This document shows, in pieces, positions 1 through 5,603 of a stretch of DNA of 22,820 nucleotides. The notes under the pieces were generated by a model. The model had not been told where the DNA came from and made no database searches. It saw only the letters and a list, made by a program, of their open reading frames with translations. Position 1 is the first letter of the stretch; every line of letters begins with the position of its first letter. The position numbers and the translations under genes are program-made. The DNA lies in NCBI GenBank assembly GCA_004559785.1, contig SFXD01000066.1, positions 1 to 22,820 of the forward strand. The letters run 5' to 3'. The DNA is from a bacterium (GTDB lineage Bacteria; Bacteroidota; Bacteroidia; Bacteroidales; Bacteroidaceae).

Positions 1-51
1 GTTCTTAAATCACTCTAAATGCGAGAGTTACAAATGAGAATCAGTCAGTTA

Positions 52-83
52 TAAAACAAAAAAAGAACCTCCGAAGAAGTTCT
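52..83 (-). terminator. Rho-independent terminator of the ffs-tRNA-Thr unit
   Basis: Read on the minus strand, an 8-bp stem (AGAACTTC at 83-76 with GAGGTTCT at 71-64, including one G-U pair) is capped by TTCG. This gives the very stable C(UUCG)G tetraloop. A run of seven T follows, then GTTTT. It lies 13 nt beyond the encoded CCA of the tRNA, so it very probably ends the SRP RNA-tRNA transcript. Confidence 0.88.
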
Positions 84-96
84 CTAAATGCTTTTC

Positions 97-173
97 TGGA
101 GCCTCTTGTCGGATTCGAACCAACGACCCCGAGATTACAAATCACGTGCTCTGGCCAACTGAGCTAAAGAGGC
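97..173 (-). tRNA. tRNA-Thr, anticodon TGT, CCA encoded
   Basis: The minus strand folds as a complete cloverleaf. The 7-bp acceptor stem pairs 173-167 (GCCTCTT) with 107-101 (AAGAGGC). The D arm is GCTC/GAGC, the anticodon loop TTTGTAA carries anticodon TGT (threonine, ACA and related codons), and the T arm is GTTGG-TTCGAAT-CCGAC. The discriminator base is T, followed by a genome-encoded CCA (99-97). The anticodon stem (CGTGA/TCTCG) has a U-U mismatch at its middle pair. The gene starts only 4 nt after the SRP RNA, and there is no promoter between them, so it must be processed from a shared precursor. Confidence 0.95.
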
Positions 174-177
174 GGGT

Positions 178-273
178 GGGAAAGCTATCTATATCGCGCC
201 GCTACAACCTACTACCCTTGCTGCGATCAAGCCCTGGGGGATTCGCAGGGAGCATGCCGTATAGGACTTTCCC
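178..273 (-). ncRNA. ffs: Small bacterial signal recognition particle RNA (4.5S-like)
   Basis: The minus strand reads as a 96-nt RNA whose ends pair perfectly (GGGAAAG at 273-267 with CTTTCCC at 184-178). It contains the SRP helix-8 hallmark: CCAGGGC, a short apical loop, then GCAGCAAGGG. This is the Ffh-binding internal-loop pattern (CAGG opposite GCAGCA) of small bacterial SRP RNAs. The apical loop is UUGA-like rather than GGAA. I recall this as usual for Bacteroidota but could not check it. The RNA scaffolds Ffh for co-translational targeting of membrane proteins to FtsY and SecYEG. A promoter lies just upstream and tRNA-Thr directly downstream. Confidence 0.82.
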
Positions 274-286
274 ATGTTAGGCGGTG

Positions 287-317
287 CAAAATTAGTCATT
301 TTATCCTTTTCCGCAAA
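287..317 (-). promoter_or_regulatory. Bacteroidota-type promoter for ffs-tRNA-Thr
   Basis: On the minus strand a -33 element TTTG (317-314) is followed after 19 nt by the -7 element TAATTTTG (294-287). This matches the Bacteroidota primary sigma consensus TTTG-N19-21-TAnnTTTG exactly. The -7 box ends 14 nt before the predicted mature 5' end of the SRP RNA, so the transcript probably starts a few nucleotides ahead of the mature end. Confidence 0.85.
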
Positions 318-389
318 ATAAATCGGTCCCTAATTGAAAAAATATCACTATTTATTTCTGCCTTACCTTATATTATAAATTATTTTGCT

Positions 390-397
390 TAACTTTG
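390..397 (+). promoter_or_regulatory. Likely -7 element upstream of the DUF4199 gene
   Basis: TAACTTTG matches the Bacteroidota -7 consensus TAnnTTTG exactly and ends 20 nt before the chosen ATG at 418. The preceding 40 nt are strongly AT-rich, but no good TTG is present at the usual 19-21 nt spacing, so the -33 element is weak or absent. Confidence 0.5.
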
Positions 398-417
398 CAG
401 GAATAAAAAGTGCATAT

Positions 418-963
418 ATGGAAAGATACGACAACGTGTTAAAGTCCACTTCACATACGGCGGCAGGCGTTGCGCTATACATCGGAGCCTTGTGGTCGGG
501 CAGTTTCCTCTTTACGGTATACGGCATTCCCTTGGCGGGCGACCTTCTGGGGCTGTTCTCGCTGTTGGCAATGTACAATACGGTGAGGAACTATCGTGCC
601 ATGGTGGAGGACATCTCCTTCCTGAAGTGCTGGAAGCTGACGTCCACCATCAGCCTCTATGGCGTCCTTGTCACGGGGCTGGTGCAGTACGTTTATTTCC
701 AGTACTTGGACAATGGGAGGCTGCTTGGCAGTTTGGTCTCCATGCTTGAGGTTCCCGAGTTCCGGGAATCCCTCCGGCAGGTGATGCCCGGCATTACGCC
801 GGACGAACTGACAGCGCTTCTCGAGTCCGTTACGGTAGGGTCTATGACGGCGCAGCTGTTCCTGATGAACCTATGCCTGTCCATGCTGGCGGCTCTGCCC
901 TTAGCGGTGCTGGGCAAGCTGGGCAAGGTAAGGCCAAGGCGCAAGGATGCGGGGGACGAGTGA
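418..963 (+). CDS. DUF4199 family integral membrane protein
   Basis: A 181-residue membrane protein with about four hydrophobic segments: residues ~12-30 (HTAAGVALYIGALWSG region), ~35-50, ~68-90, and a C-terminal one at ~145-168 ending in a basic tail (GKVRPRRKDAGDE). The layout and the N-terminal helix pair fit the DUF4199 family, which is restricted to Bacteroidota and has no established function. The ATG at 418 is preferred over an upstream in-frame non-ATG codon, because that codon lies inside the -7 promoter region and the ATG gives the typical short N-terminus. The gene is 30 nt upstream of a GT2 glycosyltransferase. DUF4199 next to a GT2 is a common pairing in this phylum, which suggests a role in envelope glycan or lipid-linked sugar work (inference). 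Confidence 0.85.
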   Translation: MERYDNVLKSTSHTAAGVALYIGALWSGSFLFTVYGIPLAGDLLGLFSLLAMYNTVRNYRAMVEDISFLKCWKLTSTISLYGVLVTGLVQYVYFQYLDNGRLLGSLVSMLEVPEFRESLRQVMPGITPDELTALLESVTVGSMTAQLFLMNLCLSMLAALPLAVLGKLGKVRPRRKDAGDE

Positions 964-993
964 CGGAGTAGTTTTTTCATTGAAAAGGAAAGG

Positions 994-1980
994 ATGAACA
1001 TTACAAGCATGGGAAATATGGATGTCTCGGTAGTGGTACCTTTGTACAACGAGGAGGAGTCGCTGTCCGAGCTGTACGCCTGGATAGCGAGGGTGATGGA
1101 TGAGAACAGGTTGTCGTACGAGGTGATATTCGTAGACGACGGCAGCACGGACGCTTCGTGGAGCGTGGTCAGGCGGCTTGAGAAGGAGAACGCCGGCGTG
1201 GTGAGGGGCATCAGGTTCAGGAGGAACTACGGTAAGAGTCCCGCCCTGTACTGCGGCTTTGCCAAGGCAGTTGGCGAAGTGGTGGTGACCATGGATGCCG
1301 ACCTGCAGGACTCGCCCGACGAGATACCCGAGCTGAGGCGGATGGTGCTGGAGGACGGCTACGACCTGGTAAGCGGCTACAAGATGAACAGGAGTCAGGG
1401 CGACCCCCTCTCGAAGACCATCCCCACCAAGCTATTCAATGCCACGGCAAGGGCCGTGAGCGGAATACGCAACCTGCACGATTTCAACTGCGGACTCAAG
1501 GCCTACAGGCGAGAGGTGGTGAAGAACATCGAGGTGTATGGGGAAATGCACCGGTACATACCTTACCTGGCGAAGAATGCCGGGTTTTCGAGGATTGGGG
1601 AGAAGAGGGTACACCATCAGGCAAGGAAGTTCGGCAAGTCGAAGTTCATGGGGTGGAACAGGTTCGTCAACGGCTACCTCGACCTGCTGACGCTATGGTT
1701 CCTGAGCAGCTTCGGCACGAAGCCCATGCATGTGTTCGGCTTCATAGGCACGCTGATGTTCGTGCTTGGCTTCGTGGCGGTACTGGTGGTGGGTGTCACC
1801 AAGCTGTACTGCCTTAGCGTGGGCCTTCCTCATCCTCGCGTTACCGACACCCCCTATTTCTACATTTCCCTCACCACGATGATACTTGGCACGCAGCTCT
1901 TCGTGGCAGGCTTCCTGGGAGAACTGGTAAGCAGGAACTCCCCGGAAAGGAACAAATACCAGATAGCGGAGGAACTCTGA
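994..1980 (+). CDS. GT2 family glycosyltransferase, polyprenyl-phosphate sugar transferase type
   Basis: The 328-residue protein has an N-terminal GT-A domain: VVVPLYNEEE (~13-22), VDDGSTD (~47-53) and the metal- and nucleotide-binding DADLQD (101-106). The C-terminus carries two membrane helices (~245-270 and ~293-315). This domain order is that of GtrB/ArnC/DPM1-like enzymes, which move a sugar from a nucleotide donor to undecaprenyl or dolichyl phosphate on the cytoplasmic face. The sugar cannot be told from sequence. The ATG at 994 follows a purine-rich AAAGGAAAGG. In-frame ATGs at 1009 and 1018 are possible alternatives, since the conserved domain begins only at residue 9. It sits in a plus-strand operon; its TGA stop overlaps the next gene's ATG by one base. 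Confidence 0.92.
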   Translation: MNITSMGNMDVSVVVPLYNEEESLSELYAWIARVMDENRLSYEVIFVDDGSTDASWSVVRRLEKENAGVVRGIRFRRNYGKSPALYCGFAKAVGEVVVTMDADLQDSPDEIPELRRMVLEDGYDLVSGYKMNRSQGDPLSKTIPTKLFNATARAVSGIRNLHDFNCGLKAYRREVVKNIEVYGEMHRYIPYLAKNAGFSRIGEKRVHHQARKFGKSKFMGWNRFVNGYLDLLTLWFLSSFGTKPMHVFGFIGTLMFVLGFVAVLVVGVTKLYCLSVGLPHPRVTDTPYFYISLTTMILGTQLFVAGFLGELVSRNSPERNKYQIAEEL

Positions 1981-2468
1981 TGGCGGGAAGGAAACTCACA
2001 GCCCTATGCTCACGGCTCACAGCCCTATGCTCACTACTCATGCTTAGCTGCGACAGCATCGACTGCACGCTCTACAACAGCGTGGACATGTTCTGCAACC
2101 TATACCAGGACGGCAAGCCTGCAAGCCTCGCCGACACCCTCACCATTACGGCGGCAGGTACGGATTCGGTACTGCTCAACAGGAAGGTGGGGGCATACAA
2201 GTTCCAGCTGCCTCTCAGCTACCATGGCGACACCGACTCGATAGTCCTGACGGTAAGGGGTAAGGACTATGAGGTGGCGGATACCATATTCGTCACCAAG
2301 ACCAACATGGTACATTTCGAGTCGCCCGACTGCCCAGCCACCATGTTCCACAAGATAACCTCGGTATCGTGTACCCACGAGTTCATACAAGCCGTGGTTC
2401 TCGTATCAGAAGACATCAACTATGCACGCACAGAGAACATACAGATACACCTTCACCCTGCTCCTTAG
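1980..2468 (+). CDS. DUF6452 family lipoprotein
   Basis: The 162-residue protein has a lipoprotein signal peptide ending in a lipobox (LMLSC, lipidated Cys at residue 24), so it should be anchored in the inner or outer membrane facing the periplasm. The remainder contains several cysteines (CDSIDC, FCN, PDC, SC) and beta-rich segments, which fit the Bacteroidota-specific family DUF6452 of unknown function. The signal peptide contains a tandem in-frame duplication (LTALCSR-LTALCSL) encoded by a 21-bp repeat. The start overlaps the glycosyltransferase stop (TGATG) and the 3' end overlaps the DUF6048 gene by 47 nt, so translation is probably coupled across the three genes. The family call is from memory of characteristic sequence and neighbourhood. 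Confidence 0.78.
   Translation: MAGRKLTALCSRLTALCSLLMLSCDSIDCTLYNSVDMFCNLYQDGKPASLADTLTITAAGTDSVLLNRKVGAYKFQLPLSYHGDTDSIVLTVRGKDYEVADTIFVTKTNMVHFESPDCPATMFHKITSVSCTHEFIQAVVLVSEDINYARTENIQIHLHPAP
1995..2034 (+). repeat. 21-bp in-frame tandem duplication in a signal peptide
   Basis: CTCACAGCCCTATGCTCAC occurs twice, at 1995-2013 and 2016-2034, with a period of exactly 21 bp (seven codons). Each copy encodes LTALCS within the hydrophobic region of the DUF6452 signal peptide. The codons used (CTA, TGC, TCA) differ from the surrounding preference for CTG/CTC and AGC. Confidence 0.95.
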
Positions 2469-3165
2469 CCTCGTGGCTGCCGTGGCAGCGGCAAGGACTG
2501 CAAAGGCGGATTCCCTGCGGCAGGATGCCAGGAGGGTGCCCTTCCTGAGCGGCTTTGCCGTCAGCGCCGACCTGGTGGGCATCAGCATGAAGGGCGTGGG
2601 GGCCAGGTTTGCCAACATGGAGATAGCCGGCAGGCTGAACATGAAGGAGAAGTTCTTCCCCATCTTCGAGATAGGCATTGGCGACTGCACGCGCAAGGGC
2701 GGAGAGAACAGCAACCAGTTCTCGTGTACGTCGCCGTATTTCCGCCTTGGCATGGATTACAACGTCAACAAGAAGACCAACGGCAACCGCTTCCTCGTGG
2801 GAGCGAGGTATGGCATCTCCGGTTACGGCTACGACTTCCACTCGCAGGACATGACAGACCCCGTATACGGGACGTACGTGCCGCTCAGCATGGACGACCT
2901 CGACGGTCGCACCCAATGGCTGGAGCTGGCGGTAGGGTTCGAGACCAAGATATGGAGGTTGCTCCGCCTGGGATGGAACCTAAGGTACAAGATGCGTCTC
3001 GCCCAAAGCGTGTCGGAATACGGAGAGCCGTATTTCGTGCCCGGCTACGGGAGGAACGGCGTGTCAGCCTTCGGAGGAACCGTGAACGTGGTGTTCGACT
3101 TCGGCTACGGCTCGTGGGGCAAGAAGCACAAGGGTAAGGGTAACATAAATATCGGAAAGGACTGA
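2422..3165 (+). CDS. DUF6048 family outer-membrane beta-barrel protein
   Basis: The 247-residue protein has an N-terminal signal peptide (hydrophobic ~11-24, probable cleavage after TAKA at ~29). Alternating-residue beta strands rich in Gly, Tyr and Phe follow, for example YFRLGMDYNV, RFLVGARYGISGYGY, WLELAVGFETKI, LGWNLRYKMRL and GGTVNVVFDFGYGSW. This is the pattern of a small outer-membrane barrel and fits DUF6048, a Bacteroidota family of unknown function often found directly after a DUF6452 lipoprotein. The barrel and lipoprotein probably work together (inference). The start at 2422 lies 47 nt inside the preceding gene in another frame. It is the only start that includes the whole signal peptide. 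The last 15 residues are a Lys/Gly-rich tail (KKHKGKGNINIGKD). Confidence 0.8.
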   Translation: MHAQRTYRYTFTLLLSLVAAVAAARTAKADSLRQDARRVPFLSGFAVSADLVGISMKGVGARFANMEIAGRLNMKEKFFPIFEIGIGDCTRKGGENSNQFSCTSPYFRLGMDYNVNKKTNGNRFLVGARYGISGYGYDFHSQDMTDPVYGTYVPLSMDDLDGRTQWLELAVGFETKIWRLLRLGWNLRYKMRLAQSVSEYGEPYFVPGYGRNGVSAFGGTVNVVFDFGYGSWGKKHKGKGNINIGKD

Positions 3166-3170
3166 CGCAC

Positions 3171-3764
3171 ATGTGGGAATTCTGCCTGATAGGAATCGCG
3201 CTCGCCATGGATTGCTTCACGGTGAGCATAGCTACGGGAATTGCATACGGGCGTTGGGTGGGCATGCCCATGACGGGGTCGGCCCTCTCGTTCGGCATCT
3301 TCCAGGGAGGTATGACCCTCCTGGGGTATTGGGGCATGTACCTGCTTAGCTCCAACGTGGTTGTCATTCGCGACGTCGACCACTGGATAGCCTTCTCCCT
3401 GCTGCTTTACCTGGGTATGCGCATGATACGCCACCATGGGGATGACAGTGAAGGGGAGGCGCTGACCCTCGACGCACGCAGCATACTCCTGCTCTCCGTG
3501 GCAACCAGCATCGATGCCCTTGCCTTGGGCATGTCCATGGCATGCGACTCACAGTTCTTCCCCCTAAACAGGGGGACTGAGGGGGTCTTCCCTATGCTCA
3601 CAGCCGCCCTCGTGATTGCCATGTTCTCGACGGGCATGAGCCTCGCGGGCTACTTCATAGGCCTGGCTGTAGGCAATGTAAAGAGCGACAACGCCGAGGC
3701 ACTGGCAGGTATCGTGCTGGTGTGCATAGGCACGAAGATATTGGTAGAACACTTGTTTTTTTGA
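3171..3764 (+). CDS. mntP: MntP-type manganese efflux pump
   Basis: The 197-residue polytopic membrane protein has about six helices arranged as two inverted repeats. Each repeat carries the family's membrane-embedded aspartate motif: ALAMDCFTVS (Asp14) and SIDALALG (Asp115). MntP exports Mn2+ across the inner membrane. The gene starts 5 nt after the DUF6048 stop. The loop after the second motif (residues ~125-138, CDSQFFPLNRGTEG) is longer than usual for the family as I know it, and it is encoded by a G/C palindrome described separately. The reading frame is intact. No yybP-ykoY-like Mn riboswitch was seen; the gene appears to depend on upstream promoters. Confidence 0.88.
   Translation: MWEFCLIGIALAMDCFTVSIATGIAYGRWVGMPMTGSALSFGIFQGGMTLLGYWGMYLLSSNVVVIRDVDHWIAFSLLLYLGMRMIRHHGDDSEGEALTLDARSILLLSVATSIDALALGMSMACDSQFFPLNRGTEGVFPMLTAALVIAMFSTGMSLAGYFIGLAVGNVKSDNAEALAGIVLVCIGTKILVEHLFF
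3555..3588 (+). repeat. G/C palindromic element inside mntP
   Basis: CCCCC at 3560-3564 can pair with either GGGGG at 3571-3575 (loop TAAACA) or GGGGG at 3581-3585. The element CCCCCTAAACAGGGGG-ACTGAGGGGG is unlike the surrounding coding sequence and resembles small repeat units that I recall as dispersed between genes in Bacteroidales genomes. Here it lies in frame within a coding gene. Confidence 0.6.
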
Positions 3765-4811
3765 ATGCAAATGGATAAGAACGGGACACGATTCAGGAAA
3801 TGGCACCTCCCCCTTCTCGTATTGCTCGTGATAGGGTCCGTGTATGCCATCAGGAACAATACGAAGGGCGCAGCAACGAAGGCTGCATACATATCGGACG
3901 AAGGCGTAGCCTTTGGCACAGTATATCATGTGAAGTACCTGCATGACGAGGATCTGCATTCGGAGATAGAGTCCGTCCTGTGCGGCGTGGACTCTTCCCT
4001 GTCCATGTTCAACCCCCAGAGCGTGCTGAGCCGCATCAACAGGAACGAGACAGACTCCGCCGACGGCAGGCTGCGCGAGGTGCTCCGACTTTCTATGGAG
4101 GTATATGGCGAGACGGACGGAGCTTTCGACGTAACGGTAGCCCCGTTGGTGAATGCCTGGGGCTTCGGCTTCAGGCAGGGTGACTTCCCCGACTCGGCAT
4201 CCGTAGACAGCATGATGCTGCTGGTGGGGACGGACAGGCTCAGTCTCTCGGGCACGGTCATACGCAAGGAACGCCCCGGCATGGTGCTCGACCTCAGCGC
4301 CGTGGCTAAGGGGTATGCCGTAGACCTCGTGTCGGAGATGCTGGAAGGAAAGGGAATCGGGGACTACATGGTGGAGATAGGAGGCGAGGTCAGGACTTCG
4401 GGCAGGAATCCCAAGGGAGAGGCGTGGAGGATAGGCATCAACAAGCCCGACGACGACAGCACATGCGTCAGGAGCGACCTCCAGGCTGTCCTCGCCGTAG
4501 ACACGGCGTGCATGGCAACAAGCGGCAACTACCGCAACTTCTACGTCAGGGACGGGCGAAAGATAGCACATACCATCGACCCACGCACGGGCTATCCCGT
4601 GCAGCATAGCATCCTGAGCAGTACCGTCATGGCATCCAGCACGGCAGAGGCCGACGCTTACGCCACGGCATTCATGGTACTGGGACTGGACGGCGCACGT
4701 GCCTTGCTCGCCCGCCACGGACGACTGGAGGCTTACTTCATCTACGCTAACGAAGACGGGGAATACCGCACATGGTGCACGGACGGGTTCGGGAAACTGA
4801 TAGCGGAATAG
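3765..4811 (+). CDS. apbE: FAD:protein FMN transferase (ApbE)
   Basis: The 348-residue ApbE-family enzyme transfers FMN from FAD to Thr/Ser of target proteins such as NqrB/NqrC and RnfD/RnfG, on the periplasmic side. Visible motifs are the FDVTVAPLVNAWGFG segment (~121-135), DLSAVAKGYAVD (176-187), EIGGEVRTSGRNP with a following WRIGIN strand, the HTIDPRTGYP loop (Asp272) and the AEADAYATAFMVLG segment. These are the FAD- and Mg2+-binding elements. The N-terminus has one hydrophobic segment (~13-29) without a lipobox Cys, so it is probably a membrane anchor or uncleaved signal. The ATG at 3765 directly follows the mntP stop; ATG 3771 is an equally plausible start. No flavinylated partner is encoded in the window. 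Confidence 0.92.
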   Translation: MQMDKNGTRFRKWHLPLLVLLVIGSVYAIRNNTKGAATKAAYISDEGVAFGTVYHVKYLHDEDLHSEIESVLCGVDSSLSMFNPQSVLSRINRNETDSADGRLREVLRLSMEVYGETDGAFDVTVAPLVNAWGFGFRQGDFPDSASVDSMMLLVGTDRLSLSGTVIRKERPGMVLDLSAVAKGYAVDLVSEMLEGKGIGDYMVEIGGEVRTSGRNPKGEAWRIGINKPDDDSTCVRSDLQAVLAVDTACMATSGNYRNFYVRDGRKIAHTIDPRTGYPVQHSILSSTVMASSTAEADAYATAFMVLGLDGARALLARHGRLEAYFIYANEDGEYRTWCTDGFGKLIAE

Positions 4812-4845
4812 CCACGTCGTGGAGGAGGAAAAAGAGACAGGAAAC

Positions 4846-5529
4846 ATGACGCTCGTGGAGATGAACATATCCGACAAGTTCCAATTGCTGACAAGGCTGC
4901 CCCTGATGCAAGGCCTTGGCGGCAAGGACCTGGCATACATCGAGGAGACGCTGGGACTGCATGTCAACAAGTGTACCGCCATGCCCTTGGCGGTGCAGGG
5001 CGACCTATGCCGCGACCTGACGTTCGTGACGGACGGACTCGTGACCCGAGAACATGATACGGAGGACGGCAGGATAAGGACCATTTCCTGCCTGCAGACT
5101 CCCATGGCGATAGAGCCCGAGTGCCTGTACGGCATCAGCTGCCTCTATGCCGCCTCATATCGTGCACAGCCTGGTGCGGGAATCATCAGGATAGGGAAGA
5201 GGGACGTTAACTTGCTTGTCGACAGATACGAGATATTCAGGCTCAACTACATGAACGCTCTCTGTTCGGCATTACACAGGGAGCGACTGCGACGTGACCC
5301 TTGCCGGGAGAAGGACGCACGCGAGAAGTTGCTTGCCCTGCTGCGAAAGGCTTTCGAGGGATGCACGGGAGGCGCACAGGTGATAGCCAAGATGACAGAC
5401 CTTGCCGATAGGATAGGCGAGACCAGGCTCAATGCCTCGAAAGCCCTCAACGCCTTGCAGGACGAAGGCGTGCTGAGGCTCACCCGGGGACGCTTGCTGA
5501 TTGACGATGTCGGCAGGCTGCGGATGTAG
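4846..5529 (+). CDS. Crp/Fnr family transcriptional regulator
   Basis: The 227-residue protein has a cyclic-nucleotide-binding-like beta domain in its N-terminal half, a long dimer helix (~113-140) and a C-terminal winged helix (~150-222, TDLADRIGETRLNASKALNALQDEGVL). Recognition-helix placement matches Crp/Fnr proteins. It has no Fnr-type N-terminal cysteine cluster, and the phosphate-binding cassette of true cAMP receptors (RxGE-x-S-T) is not recognisable, so the ligand is unknown. I chose ATG 4846 over GTG 4819 because residues before it are a Glu/Lys-rich stretch unlike the family; ATG 4861 is also possible. Close spacing after apbE suggests cotranscription and perhaps redox-linked control (inference). 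Confidence 0.85.
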   Translation: MTLVEMNISDKFQLLTRLPLMQGLGGKDLAYIEETLGLHVNKCTAMPLAVQGDLCRDLTFVTDGLVTREHDTEDGRIRTISCLQTPMAIEPECLYGISCLYAASYRAQPGAGIIRIGKRDVNLLVDRYEIFRLNYMNALCSALHRERLRRDPCREKDAREKLLALLRKAFEGCTGGAQVIAKMTDLADRIGETRLNASKALNALQDEGVLRLTRGRLLIDDVGRLRM

Positions 5530-5603
5530 GTACGAACGAAAGAAGACAAAGAACCAAATATATTTTTTTTTGCACAACTTCCCATGTGGTAAACAAGTTA
5601 GAT

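Noticed and set aside
13..91. CTCTAAATGC direct repeat at 13-22 and 82-91 near the tRNA 3' side, possible attachment site
   Set aside because: Only 10 bp, not overlapping the tRNA 3' end, and no integrase or mobile genes nearby.
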